From assembly GCA_023238725.1 (NCBI GenBank), contig CM041531.1:7043113-7107112 (forward strand): a stretch of 64,000 bases of DNA, written 5' to 3'. This document shows positions 9,745 through 57,800 of the stretch, in pieces (within the stretch, counting starts at the first letter, position 1; every line of letters begins with the position of its first letter). The stretch comes from Scortum barcoo (Eukaryota; Chordata; Actinopteri; Centrarchiformes; Terapontidae). The position numbers were made by a program, and so were the translations under genes. Under the pieces are notes generated by a model. That model was not told the DNA's origin and did not search any database. It saw only the letters and a list, made by a program, of their open reading frames with translations.

Positions 9745-12700
9745 GTCCCTCTGACTGATTATTATATTTTCTGCCATCCACTTGCAGAATCTCGTTGAAA
9801 CCTTTCATACGCAGGCAAAAACACAATCATCTCTATCGCCCAGAGTCATTTGTTGATGATGTTAATTAAACAACTGGTTTATTTACTTGTGCAGAACATT
9901 CATAGCATCTTAATGTGGTTCCCTGTTCTTCAGTAAAAAAAAAAAAAATCACAAATCTGTAGATCAGGATGTCTCTAAGCTTTCAAGTAAACTGGGCCCT
10001 GCAGCACATAATCTAGATGGTTCAGACAGATTGTACAAAATAACGTATGTTTATTTTTTTACAACATGCCTCTTTTGCCTCGTGGCAGTTTGCCTGAAGG
10101 AAAAGAAATCTTTGGGAGAAATCTTTGCGCTGGGCTGAGTTGGTTTTCTCAGTTTTTCTAATCCCACTCCGTCAAACATCTTGTCAGCCTCGCCTTTATG
10201 TGTCTGTTTCTTTCCATGGTTTTAACTGCAGAGTCAGATATTAAAAAATAGAATAAAACTGTCGTCATCGTGAGAGTGACTAACACTTTATCTGAGAGCT
10301 GCTGTGATAACGTAGAGGCATATAAAAAAAAACACTACCCCTGGAGTTCTGTAATCGTCGCCACTTGTGGAAAGAATTTTAAATGATTTGATTTTTAATA
10401 TGACTGCAGTCTTGTGAGAAAGTACATCTTTGGTTTTGTGCTGACAATAACAAGTGTCCCTCTAAAGTCGTAGAAAAATCCATGTAAGTTGCAAGTTTGG
10501 CAGTCGAAGGGAGGGAAAAAACAACAAAAAAAACAATTTTGGAGTGATTGCCGGTCTTATGAGATGTTTCATTATCACAATCGTAAGGACTGTGCTGTCA
10601 GGCTCAAAATTATATCCGTTAATATGAGCTGTAGCTGCCAAATTAGCCCATTAGAGAGGCCAAATCGCACAGGAAGCGTATTCACTCCCACAGTGCTGAG
10701 GTTTCGGCTCTAAAGCATTTCAAGAGGCCATCTGGACGGAGAGCAGGACAATGGCCACAAAGCAGAGTGTGCCATCTATTTCACCTGCAAATCAGCCTTT
10801 GGAGCTCCTCAACCACCCCCCAGGTCTTTTCTCAACTTTCTTTCTCTTTTCACTCCGTCCCTTTTCATAGTCAAAGCGGCCATTATCATTGACATGTGCC
10901 CAAAGCAATCCCACTAATGTTTATTCTCACTCTAGTGTTTGCTTGAATGCTTACAGGAGCGAGGGAAACTGGGTTCAAGCATAAAAGAAAGAACAAACAC
11001 CATATTTGCATTTTTAAAATGCTTCAGTGTCAAGAAAAGGTGGTTATTTCTACATTAAGAACAAATAACCATACATCGTTTTCCAATATATTTTCTAGAT
11101 GTCTGGGTTACTGGTCAGGAAATCAATAATCAAACTGTCCCGTGGGTCCAAAGGGTCCCGCAGGTGCCCAGTTCCCCCACCCACTACCTTAATTAAATTC
11201 CCTTAAAGATGTACACTACAAGCAGCTGAGTGCATCATCAGTGAATGAAGCTTTCACCATCTTTACAGGGAGCGTCGATTGTGTCAGTTATCATTACAGT
11301 GACGTCGCTGAAGGTATTATAAATATACCTTCATCTTCACACAGGACACATCACAATAAAACCTGTGCTCTGAGTGTTAATACTCCAGAATGGAAATTGT
11401 ATTACAGCTCTTTTAGAAGCTAAATGAGAAAACTGCAGGGAGGGCAGACATTAGGAATTGCAGTTTTTCCTTAATTTGGTACATTACAGAAATAATTTAT
11501 GTACATTTCTTTGTATATTTAAGGGTGCAAAGGGCATCTTAGTGAATATGAGCCTACCAACTATTTGACCAAAGCAGTTACTCAAGAAAAAAGCCAATTA
11601 AGTTTTGCTGTGTTTTGTGGACGGATGTAATTCTCTTAATCATTTCAGTGTTTATGGCTGTTTTATTTATAACAGACTTCCTCTCCCAATACCCAAAATA
11701 ACACCAATTACAGAAAGGAAAAAACAAAACCAAAACCTTTTTAAAACCTCCACACCCTCCCCTGTGGTGAAACTCTCCCCTCACCCACGGCCCGGTCGGC
11801 ACAATGGCTAACCGCCCTCAGCACACTTTAGGAGGGTGGGGCCCATTGTTGTGGACACCAGAGGCAGATGGTCATTTGGGCCTTTTCTCCACATGGCCAC
11901 TTGTGTGAAGGAATGCCTGGACACCCTGCGGACGGCCAGCAGGGAAAAGGTCACCATCTGCCGCCCCAAAGGTCACCCGTGTAAAGGGCACAGTTTCAGC
12001 CGTGCTTTTGGCCATTTCCACGAGTCGGCGAGGACACGACGCGGCCACCCCCACCTCACAACCATAACGCAGACTCTGCTGCCAACACAAGAGATACACG
12101 GTTATAAAGGAACTCGAAGGAATCTCTTAAACTCAGAAGTTAAGCATCTATTTGATTTATGGCTGAGGAGAGGGAACTGTAAAAAACATTCACTTTTTAA
12201 TGTAAAAACATAACTTTTTGCTTTCTGTCAAACCACCCCTGGCAAAGAAGAAAAAAAAACCTCACTGAAAGTGAAAGATATAGCTCATTTGTTTAAGTCA
12301 GAGATTCCCTTTAAGGCACCAGAGACAACACAAAGACGCTTGGCAATAATTACTGCAATCATTTATTGCTACAGAAGAATATCTCTAAACATTTACAAAA
12401 AAAGTGAAATATAATTAAAACAGTGAAAACCACATTTGATTAAAGTGGAACTCTTCAAGTGAAGTATTGATATGCAAGGCGTCTCCCGAAAGATGAATGC
12501 AATTAAATCTACCGCAATTTCAAAAGATTATGGGATATTGTATCACAGTACATGATGTCTTGGCTGTGGCAATCTCTTTGGCATTAGCCTGAATAAACTT
12601 CAAGTCATTTTTTTTAAAAAGGAAACTACAAGGGAAAAAAAGAGAAAAATACATTGCATACAAGATTGTGAGACTAACTGATACAATATGCTGAAATACC

Positions 12701-13286
12701 AGTGTTGAAATGTCAATAATGATATTTGTCACGTATGTCCCACATCTTCTGATGAGATATTTCACATATTATCAGGATGCTAACATTCAGCAAAGCAGCT
12801 AAGTTGAAAAAATAAAGTTAAATCCTTTCAGGCTGTTTGGAAAACTAGATAACAAATTTAAAAAAAAAGTTACAATGCCCTCATTTTATGCCTTGTTAAG
12901 CTGATAATCTACCCCCTCAAAAATCATTGCCATTTGCCATTGGACACTCTTCACCCAGTGCAAAGGGATAATGCAGTATCTACCAACGAGCTGTGTTTTT
13001 TCAGCTTTCTTGTCCATTTAAACTATTTATTTTATTCTAAATGTGTTCAGTCCATAGCTTATATTGGAGGAACTGACTGTGATTTGTTTAGCAGAGTGAA
13101 TGACGTGTCCACATTTATCAAATCCAATCGCATGACGTCTGATAGTCAAAAGCCGAGATGTCAGCTAAGTGTCTACTTTGCAACCAACTTATCTTTGTGT
13201 TGTGTGATCCCCTGCTTGCCCATCAGGCCTTTACCTCTCTGCCTGACTGCTTTTGGATAAGTTTGTCCATTTTATCTGCCTGTTTT
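9745..13286. other. intergenic region between convergent cdkn1c and kcnq1
   Basis: No recognisable coding exon. The longest open stretch (11836-12213, plus) has no homology I recognise and is not counted as a gene. Sequence is mostly AT-rich; the 10660-10800 block is more complex and could be conserved noncoding DNA, but that cannot be judged from one sequence. Confidence 0.55.
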
Positions 13287-13292
13287 TTTATT
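13287..13292 (-). terminator. kcnq1: candidate poly(A) signal of kcnq1
   Basis: First AATAAA on the minus strand downstream of the kcnq1 stop, about 555 nt away. Further AATAAA matches lie near 13026-13036 and 12362. No strong downstream GU element distinguishes them. Confidence 0.35.
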
Positions 13293-13847
13293 TTGGACTG
13301 CTGGCAAACTTTTTATCTCATTCCCAGTTTCTGAGTCCCGCATCTGGCTTCAAACCTGTTCTTCAAAATTGATTTTTTTTTTTTCATTTACAGAAAGCAC
13401 CTTGGGAAAAATCAAATCAAGTAAACTGAGTTTTAGCCTTAGCTGAGGCTAGTCATCTCAACAGCTCGTTACAGTGGCTTTTACTTGATACGGCTGTGTT
13501 GCTTTGGCTTTCCTCAGTAGTTCTCGGTATCTCTGTGGCAGGAAATTGCAGTAAGTGCAAAGGAGGTTGGAGCTCAGAGGACGGAGCGTAGTTACTGCAT
13601 TTAAGCTTGTCTTTTTAGCTCTATTTTGTAGTTACTTTAAATCCAGTAAAGTAGTTAAAAAGTCAGAATTAGGTCTTCAAGGATATCCTTTGGCACAATT
13701 TTCACCAAATGTGTTGTTGTCACACTTTTTCTACTGAAGTAAGGAAGGATAGAGGGAAGGGATAGATGGATTGATGGATGGATGGATCTGAAAACCTATT
13801 TTGAATTGGACTAAAAAGAGAGCGAAAATAACTTCAGGTTTCAGGTT

Positions 13848-48340
<34,493 letters not shown>

Positions 48341-48789
48341 CCTACCTTCCCTTTACTCTGCTGTCTGTCGCTGGGTAACTTTTCCACAGTTGTTTTTTTT
48401 TTTTTTCAGTCTCTGACTCAGACGGACAAATGTTCGCCCATGTGCGCTCACCTTCTGCCGCGCACCTGAACGCACCAGGGCGCAAATAACTCCAACACAA
48501 ACCGCGTTATTAATGCTCTAGATCACCGGGATGGTGTTTCTTTAATTTAACTTTACAGCTCTCTGGGTTGTTGAGGATATGGCGAGGCTCAGCCCTGAGT
48601 GAACACCCCCCCCCCTCCTCCTGCTTCTTTCGGGGCACTTATCAAGCCTGCAGAGCTGCGGGCGCCAGGCGGTGCGCTGCGAGCCGCCAGCTGTTCGCAC
48701 GCTTTTACTGTTTTTGCAAAACTGCGTCGAAGCAATCTGCAGCTGATGAGCTCCATCCTCAGATCTGTGCGAAGAGAAGCGCCATTAAC

Positions 48790-48806
48790 ACCCCCCCCCC
48801 CCCCTC
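48790..48806. repeat. poly(C) tract
   Basis: Run of C interrupted only at its edges, within the kcnq1 upstream flank. A shorter C-run is near 48605. Confidence 0.9.
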
Positions 48807-48809
48807 CTT

Positions 48810-50266
48810 TTTCACACAAAAGGCAAACACTAAATGTGTTTCCAAACCCATGAAGACAGAGAGTTGTTATGTGGTCTAAAAAATGAGTCTTCATAGTCAC
48901 AACAAATATGATGTTAGTGAAATTCTGTCACTCAGTGGGATTCGTGGATGTGTGAACGTTTAGATGTGCAGCAGTGCTGAATAAGTAGCTCTGATATATG
49001 CACACACCCCAAGATTAGCAGGGAATTGTGCAGTACTGATGGGGAAAAAAGAGCTTTTGCATCATACTCTGGTAATCATACACTTAAAGTAACTAAAAGC
49101 ACAGCCCCAACCTGCATGCAAACAAAAGGGTGAATCCCACCAGCAGAATTCAAAACAAGAGATTAAGACCTGTTATCATCCATACATTAATTCTGACTCC
49201 TCTAATGTCATTAAAAACAACTAAATTTGATTTGTTGCTGTTTTACCACTCAGTAAGATGCATTTTTCAATTATAGATTCAGACATGGCCTCCATATTTT
49301 GAGTGTTAGAGGCCTTCAGCGGGGGACATATATCTTTGCACATGCATGCACACACATCCCCTGTTTATACCGAAGTGAATGTCTTATCAGCAATGCTTGT
49401 GTAAAGTGTTTTAATTCTTAATTTTTGTACTTCTTCACAAATTCAGTTATTATATAGGGATATCCAAAGTGCTGATTGGCTGAATTTGTTCGTGCAGAAG
49501 TGTACGGAGCGGCCTCCCATTGTTTGAGATGACATACAAACCGGGAGACATTTCCCCCCATTGAACAGTTTGAAGTAAATTAGAAGTAACAGTGATTGTG
49601 TGAAAGCCTCTGGCATGTTTGGGAGCTACACCCATTCCTCCTCTACCTGTCACCAACATTACTCAGACGTGCAACTGCTGAGACGGTAAATATTATTAGA
49701 TGCAGCAACCGGGGCACCCAGCAGCTCTGCATTGTATGCATATAGGTTTAACTTTGCATGCTGTTTTTCACCCCAGAAAAAACAATCTGAGTTTTTCAAA
49801 ATAAGACAATAATAATACAATAATAAGACATAGATCATAGCTGGAGTATTATAACATGTTCCAGCTTGAAAGTTCCAGAAAATTGTGCCTGCTCCCTGAC
49901 TTATATGTGATTTATTACTATTGGAAGGTAATGTTGTCAACCCTGGTGTTAGTGTTATCCAAGGAAACTCTGTGGACACATGCAGCTTAGTTTGACAAGG
50001 TTACCCGGTGGAATTTTTTTTTTTTGCAGTGACCTTGACCGAGCTGGTCCAGGGAGGAGGAAACAAGCTCGCTGCGGCGGATTTTAATAGGAGTCGAGTG
50101 GCATCCATGTGATGACAGGATCTGTTGTCAGGTAGATATTAAACGCAGCTCTAACTGGTTCTTATTGTTAGATGCCACCCGTTACATATGAGTTTTTGTT
50201 AGTAATGCAGAAAGGGCATTTATCTTAAAGGTCACCCATGTTTTTTGGTCAAGGTGATTTGTTAAC
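48810..50266. other. upstream flank of kcnq1, no gene seen
   Basis: AT-rich sequence with short chance ORFs, no recognisable exon, no clear repeat. Confidence 0.5.
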
Positions 50267-50270
50267 TTAA

Positions 50271-51783
50271 CCCTTACATACTGTTCATATTTTGTACCTT
50301 CACAGTATGGTCAGTTTTGATCCGGACCAAGAATTCCCTCATAGTTAGTGTCTATACCAAATTTTAAAGTATAGATCTATTTAAAATGTCTAAATAGCCT
50401 ATGTCATATCATTAAATGTATGATTAATCCTTAATCCAAATATTTCAGAGAGCAGGGAGAGAGTATTTTTTAAGATTTACAACACTCATTTTTAGAGAAA
50501 AAACATCTACTATTACACAGTATCATGTCCTGTTGTACATAAGACATAAAAACATAAAAGTTATAATGATCTAAATATATTTGAGCTCATTTGAAAATGG
50601 CATTAACATGGTGGTTCGACATATTGGTCTTCCCATCTCAGTGTTCCACAGACTAGAAACCTAGTCTCACCTCGGGACCTGTACACACCACCCAGTATTA
50701 GAAGCCCCATGTAGGCATGTAGGTCAGTCACATCCATGGTCTTCCATTCTTGACCATAATGATTAATCCCCTCCATGTTTGTCATTGCAATGACAATTTT
50801 TTCAATGGCTGGAGGGAGGAAGAGCTGGAACGTTGACAAAATGTCAGATGCGTGGGAGATGACTGGTCCTGGAATCATTCGAAGTTGCCTGCAACTTGAT
50901 GTGCAAGGACCGAACTGATAGCACTGTTTTTCTACATAAACATCTGCCTTGCTGCCTGCTCCTCTCCATCAGAGTCATCTTCATCAGAGGGGTTGTAACA
51001 TTGTCTTCCTGACATATCCTCCTCCAAATCACTATCAACCTCCTCATCTTTGAAGAACAGATCAAAGGCCTGTTGCACACCAAGTCTTGTTGCTGTGATG
51101 ACAGTCACTGAAATGGCAGCTCAGGTACCTTTATAATGTTATGAAACCTCCACCAACACCCTCCCACATTGCAGGTGTTTGCGTTTGCAGGTGCAGATCT
51201 TGTGTCTGTGTCAATGCGCCCTCTGACCTCTGCATGACTTCCGTTCTCTTTGTGCACCATATATGATCACTCATCTGTTGTTTTACTATTTCACTGTTTT
51301 GAGATTCTCCCATGCTGCTTCAAAGACCAGCAGGTGTCTGTCTCCGTGGGAAGCTGGGCGAATGTGATGGGAACACATTCACCCATGTTCATGATTTCAT
51401 AACTCCAGGTCTCGTGACTGTGTCGAGGTCCCCCTTGAACTCTCTCACGTCTGTCCCATTAAAAACACACACACAAACATGGCCTGTACTGTTTCACAGT
51501 TTTAAGATTCCCTAAAACCACCATTTTCCCTGATTTGACCCACACTGGTAGATCTAAAATCCATCTCAATGGATACGGGTCAAATTTGACCTGAAACAGC
51601 TTCAGTGTACAAAAATTTGTAGCACCTGTACAAAAGTATAACATTTAAAAATATTTTTGTGTATTTGTGGGTCACTTTAGGAAAAGTCATCAAATTTCAG
51701 GCTAAAAGAATGACGTTTAGGGTATTTTTTTCTGCTGTCAAATGTCAAAACGGGTCATATTTGACCCGAACAGTATGTAAGGG
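50271..51783 (-). mobile_element. piggyBac-type DNA transposon, degraded
   Basis: 1513 bp bounded by perfect 16-bp terminal inverted repeats (CCCTTACATACTGTTC / GAACAGTATGTAAGGG), each flanked by the piggyBac target TTAA (50267-50270, 51784-51787). Sub-terminal palindromes built on GGGTCA.ATTTGACCC lie near the right end (51576-51592, 51752-51767). Inside, on the minus strand, are remnants of a PGBD/piggyBac transposase. Perfect ends with a broken gene suggest a fairly recent nonautonomous copy moved in trans. Confidence 0.9.
50603..51083 (-). pseudogene. piggyBac transposase remnant
   Basis: Two pieces. An acidic N-terminal stretch (about 51080-50940) reads DLFFKDEEVDSDLEEDMSGR and ends at a TAG. 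The next piece (50878-50603) reads ASDILSTFQLFLPPAIEKIV, then MDVTDLHAYMGLLILGGVYR, the start of the piggyBac-type transposase domain. After SRGE the reading shifts one frame (SLWNTEMGRPICRTTM) and then stops matching. The catalytic aspartates expected further on are missing, so it cannot be active. Confidence 0.8.
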
Positions 51784-51811
51784 TTAAGCTCCAGAAAAAG
51801 TGTGACAGGGA

Positions 51812-51905
51812 CTTTCCACTATGTTCTGACAATTTTATAGTCCAAATGATTAATTCATTATACATGAAAATAATCAGCAGAAATAACTAATAAAAATAAT
51901 TGTTA
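51812..51905. repeat. end of the ATTAATTGATTA-type dispersed repeat (second copy)
   Basis: ATTTTATAGTCCAAATGATTA followed by ATGAAAATAATCAGCAGAAA and ATAATTGTTA, the same family end as at 7214-7510. It lies 25 bp from the piggyBac right end. Confidence 0.4.
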
Positions 51906-53509
51906 AACCTCAGGAGACTGTGGCTATTTAAGCTGTTTCTGAGTACTTTTTGCCTTTAAAACGTGTTTACCATGCTGATGTTTGGTTTCTTTTTTTAAGC
52001 ACAACATAACCTATATGACCTAACAGTTATTTTTTCACTTTGAAATGCTGCATTGGAAAAACTGACGTAATTTGATCACACTGATGCGATCAGGGACCTG
52101 CAACTGCAGCCCTAATGATGTTACACATGTTGATTACATAGGTAAACCATCAAAACACAGCATTACAGAGATGGATTTTCTAAAAAAAAAAAAGAGCAGT
52201 GTGAATCCACCTTTGGTATACACATTGATGTTGCTCAAAAGAAACGGCTCAGTCAAGATTGCTCAATGCCGATTGGACCAGGACAGGTATAATTTCTATT
52301 TGACAATTCAACACTTCCCTCCACACATCACTTATAACATCCATGTTGCATCATCCTTCATTCCTTTTACCCTGAGCAAATAATATTGTGCATTTTAACC
52401 CATGTCCAACTAGCAATTTGGAGGACTGACTTCACCTAAAGAGGAACAAGCCTCCTACTGAAATTGACCCTGGAGGGCAATCAGAAAGCCATTGGAGCCT
52501 GGTGTCATTCACTGCAATAAGGTTGAAGAAATGTAGAAGCTCATCTCCAACCACAAGGGCACAGGAAGCAAGCAGTTTTTTATTAACTGTTATTTACCCA
52601 GGCTGATCCAGACGAAATTACGGGATGCTTTCTCTGAGCCCCGGCTGACACAGCGGCAACGTGTAATTTCGTTTTCGGGGGGAGACAAACAATAACGCTC
52701 CTGTAGTAATTAATTAATGATCTCAAAGAAAAGAAAATGAATATGAGAGAGAGAGAGAAAGAAATGGTGAGAAGGAGAGAAGGTACAGAGACAGCATCCA
52801 AAAAAATTACAACTAGAATCTCAACAGTTTCCAATAGATTCATCTTCCTAGTCATAAACGCTTTGAACTCATCCTGCAGTTACATAAGGTTGAAATGTTT
52901 CTGCAGGGTACTCCACAGACAGCCTTTCCAAATAGGCTCTGTCCAGGCGTTCAGGCCAGTCAGTAGAAATTAGTCATGGGATCTCAGACTGTATTGTCCT
53001 CCATATTTATGAGTAATATAAACACATAAAGGGACAGGGAGCTATCCCTCGATGGCCGTATAAACAAATTATCAGTGACTAAGCCTATTCATGTAAAGAC
53101 ATGGCTAATCAAGCTACAGCAAATAATGTGTAAACATGGGTGAGGGTTTTGCATATTGTGATATAACCCAATTAATAGTGATGAAGAGTCTCCAGCATGT
53201 GCGTCACTGGGCTGTTGTACATATATTCAGTGTGGCCCAATTCAAGGGCTGCGTCTTTTGAAATCTGCGTTTCTAGACCAAATATGACAAGGCTGTCCCT
53301 TTCCAAAGGCTCTTCTGAATGCAGGCTGAGAAATTGCCCTTCCTTTCACCTGAATCTGAGGGACACAATTGGTATATCCTTTATGACCCTCCTCGTAGTG
53401 CAGATACTTGAGGATAAAACACGCTGTAGACAAAAATGCATCTGTCATCAACTCCTGTTTGGAAAAAAAAATAAAAAAATACACAACCTGTATACATAAC
53501 CTGTATTTT

Positions 53510-53532
53510 ATTAGTCCCTCTGTGGGACTAAT
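53510..53532. repeat. perfect 9-bp stem-loop with A/T tail, LINE-tail-like
   Basis: ATTAGTCCC-tctgt-GGGACTAAT followed by AAAAGTTATCTTATATT. Similar hairpins preceding short A/T repeats mark 3' ends of fish LINEs. Confidence 0.4.
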
Positions 53533-54750
53533 AAAAGTTATCTTATATTAAAGTTGGGATAGCTCATGTGACCAGAGCTTATTTATGAGTTGTTTCAGTT
53601 CATGTGATCACTGGTCTAAAGATTATAGTCTTGTTTTGTTTACATGTTCAACCAACAGCCTAATTCCACTACATTTACTGTAATTAAAATGGTTTCCTAA
53701 CCTCTGAGTAACCATCCATATCTCTGATTTGCTCCACAAAAACAGGGCTAGTGTGCTCATAGATGGCTGTTTCCGCATAGCAACTGTAGCTAACCAATAG
53801 ATGAAAAATAACAAGTGCTTGCAAGAGAATTGTAAGTGAACTCACAGACACACGTGTCTTAAATTTGCCAGCTTTCTTGAACTTTATAGCAACTTTGTGG
53901 TGCAACAGCTACTTTATTTACTCAAGGCCCCCCTCTCGTCCAACAATAAATGGGCTAACATGGATATAATGTCTGGCTGAATGAGTGATCTGAAACAAAT
54001 ATATCATATTTACAATAGCTGTGGCCTGACAAATTGGCCATCATGCTAACGGGAGACGTTAATACTTGTCACCCTTCAATTTACTGCAGACACTTCAAGA
54101 CACAGATTCAACAAAGAGCTGTTAAAATATTAAACCTAACATCCTGACTTGATACCATCACATGTTAAAACCTGCTGTAATTCATCCCTAAGGTTCACCG
54201 TTAGGCTGAAAATCCAGTGACTGTGGAGGCCATCGGAGTAAACGTAAGCCGCTGTCGTGTTGCATTCTCCTCACACAAGTATTCATTTGGAAGAGGGTCA
54301 ACTGTGTTGCTAACCAGCAGCGTCCCATCATGGCCAATGTTATTCTGTCGTAGTCAGGATATGCACCCCTGATACAGCGCCAATAAAAGCTGCACTATCA
54401 TCGCTCAAGATTCATTTGTAGATTATTGTTTCATCGGGCCAAACAAGGTTTGTCCCTGTTATCGCTTGACTGTTATAGTTTTGCATCATTGCTTCTCTTC
54501 TTTATGAAAACAACGTACACCTGAGCCCTCTCTGAATCAAAGATCAAATTCGGGATTGGCAAACATGAAGGAGCAATATTTTTATAATATATAGCAGATC
54601 CAAACTACATAATGTCTCTTTAATGACCCACGTCTTCCAATAATGCTTTCACAATCCGTCATCTGCTCTACTTCCCATTGTATCACTGTAAATAACACAG
54701 CCACAGAAAACAATGAAAAACCCTTCTGATGATACCTCAATCGTATCCTC

Positions 54751-54753
<3 letters not shown>

Positions 54754-54812
<59 letters not shown>
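54754..54812. repeat. (TA)n microsatellite
   Basis: About 29 uninterrupted TA units. Confidence 0.97.
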
Positions 54813-54816
<4 letters not shown>

Positions 54817-57800
54817 GTATGAAGCACTTTACATACTTTCAATACATTTAGTATTTGTATATAATATGCGATAGAGACACAGCAGAGGAGAGGAGTACCA
54901 GCTGTGCAGGAAGTCAGGCACGAGGGAAAACACACTGAGTCTGACTGGTGGACAGGTGGGAAATGTCAGCGTCTGAAAGAGAGACATAAACACACACACA
55001 AAGAGAGGCAGGGGATAAGACTGACGCAGGAGCAGCTGTGACAAACACAAAACGTGTAACTGTATTGTGGGAACTAAAGAGATTATTGTAACCCCGGGCT
55101 TTGTGTGTGCATATAAACATTTGGCGTGCCTGCATGTATTATGGGCAGCTTCTGACATTTGTTTCCTCTTTGCTAGCGCTTAAGGGCTTTCAGCAACTTT
55201 TTATATTATTGTAATACTTATAATGATATTTTAGTATAGTAGAATAATTTAATCATTTGAACATTGGCTTTAAATTATGAAATTATTTTCAATTTTCAAT
55301 CAACAAACATTTTAAATTAGGCAATACTTTTTAAATGTATTGCATCACATTGCGGTGTAGCTCTTCAGCATGATTTTGCTATTGCTATTGCTATTTACAA
55401 TGTACAGCCATTTTAGTCAGATTTTAGTCACTTGAAACTCAGACTACTCCAGTGAAATAAAGCCTTTTTGTTTCTAATAGTGTTCATACTTCTCACCGAG
55501 TTTGTATTTACATGTTGTTTGGTCATTAATTTAAACCACATATGTCTGCAAAGTGACAAACATTTGCAGGACATAGGAACAGAACATAGAATGAATAACA
55601 CATACTGTATACCTCTTTTAAGACCAGGAACTTGCAGGGCAGGAAAGATAATTATTGATTTACTGGCCTTCCAGTCAATTATACGGATATTTTCAGTTCC
55701 CAGATGGTCATTTAAGGAACTAATGACACCTTTTTTCCCCCTTTAACTGCACCTTTAAGGGACTGAAAGTGTACAAGCAGCGAGGGCGTCAATAAAGGAC
55801 ACAGTTATTTACACGATCCAGGACCCTCTCTTTGCCCAGAGCCCGTCCATGTATCTGACTAAGCTGCGGAGTGTAAAATGCAGAGGGGATGATTTAAACG
55901 TTCTGCCCTTGAAATCAAACCTGAACAACTGCCTGTATCTATTCCACAGCTGGAGACTTAGAAGTGGTAAACCCATAGTCCACACTGATAAGTTGTCTCA
56001 TCTTGTTAGCATGCTGTGTCTCAGAAAGCAGATTACCGTATTTCTTGAGCCCTCTGAAATGCACAAAGGAGAGCAGCTCCCGTTCAAAATAGTAACTCAA
56101 CTTGCTTGTTGTGTTGGCCCGGCTCCCTGATAGCCCCCTCAGGCAAAGATTTTAGCACTTAACACTACTCTGTGCTACAGGTTATTTCTGAATCAGTTTC
56201 CTTGTCACTCAAATGCCAAGAGTTAAGTGTAATTGCTGCTCTTGTGTCCTCGGGGTGCGAGTTCTCCCCGTGTTGCCTGTTCTGCGTGGCCTACAGAGAG
56301 TCAGCAAGGGCAGCTTGCACTCGTGATACTGTCAGGAGTGAGAGACGGAAGCTGTGAGAGCATATTGTTAAAGCTGATCTGATTTTGTTTGAGGCCACGT
56401 GTGCACCGCAAGTGTCAGAAACAGCTACGAGGAAATTATTCAGCTGTGACACGGGGTATAATAAAAGAGTCACCAGGTAAGCTTGGGGGATAAAGATGGG
56501 CAAAACACCAGAAACAGCAACAAAAATGATTTTACTAACAAATATAGCATGTTTATCAGTAGCTTAATCCTCCGTAAAAAATATGAAAAACACATATTTT
56601 AGCCACACTGTCACTGGATGCCATGTTCCTTTATAAAGATAGACTTGAGCTCTGTAATTTATTTTGACTCAGTCCCACGTACACCGTCCTGCTGCTGTAA
56701 ATATTCCCCAGAGCACCAAATGTGAATCAATTCATGACCCAAAACACTCCCCAACAAATGCACTCTTTACTCCTGAGTAAGATCTGCAAAAATATGAAGT
56801 CAACATCTCTGGTCCTTCTCTTAGCGGAGAGTGAATTTGTACAGGAACTGCTTTAAAAAAAAATATATAAAAAAGGCAATATGCTGTAGTTAGTGTGAAA
56901 ACAAAAAACCTGTAAAACAAATCTCCCAAAAGGAGGCTTTAAAGGGCAACGCAGGCTGTGAATCCATCCCAGATCACAGGTCGAATCAGGCACGCAATGT
57001 ATCTATCAAACATTCGTTGAGAATCACTTTATCTATTTGACAGCTGCTGAAATTTCCAGATTTCCCTTCAGCTACTACTGCATCTTCTCATTACTTCACA
57101 GAACAACATTTCAACGCCGGGGTTTCTCTGAAAATGTGTAGTTAATACAAAAATAGATTAATGGATAGGTGTCACTGGAGAGTTTGAGCCAGTCATAGAA
57201 CTTGAGAATTGCCATCATTGATCGACTCTATTGTAAAACTGGCACCCTGCGGTAATGTTGATAGCACAGAGCTTCAGTAAAAATACTGTCATTGCCTTTT
57301 TTTTTCAAACAAGTTCTATATTTATCTTGGGCCTTGTGTTCTGAAATACCATTTTATGTAATATGAATCCCACAGAAAATAAAACATGGAAGGGGAAATA
57401 TATAAAGGCTTATATAGCAGCACTAAGCTATATTTGTTTATGCAGCTGAACGTTAGTATAAATGATTTGTTTACTATACTGTGGGTTTCCAATCTAAGGG
57501 AACTAAATGGACCCAGCTACTGCTGGTTTTTACTCCTGCCATCTAGCTCTAGGAGCCTTGTTTTGCCATGTGGCTTAACATCTCTGTTGTGTTTATCAAG
57601 GTAAGCATTCATGCAATCCTTATAATAATGTCTAACGTCTAATCAACACTGTGCTGTGCAAAGAGCTAATTAAAGAACACTGTCTGGAGAATTCAGGCAG
57701 CGAACAAGCTCATGTTCAGGAGCAGACAAAAAGACAACTGTATGGAAGATATAAGAGCCACATCAGTTCGAGCATTAAGAGTGATCAGTCAAATATTAAA

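Noticed and set aside
11836..12213. 125-codon plus-strand ORF between cdkn1c and kcnq1
   Set aside because: No recognisable domain, no supporting splice or promoter context, and an overlapping minus-strand ORF of similar quality; most likely chance in a GC-richer patch.
13740..13795. GGAT-rich stretch just downstream of the kcnq1 stop
   Set aside because: Too short and impure to call as a LINE tail or microsatellite; probably part of the kcnq1 3' UTR.
48568..48900. Overlapping ORFs of about 100 codons on both strands upstream of kcnq1
   Set aside because: Arise from GC-rich promoter sequence and C-runs; all frames open by composition, none recognisable.
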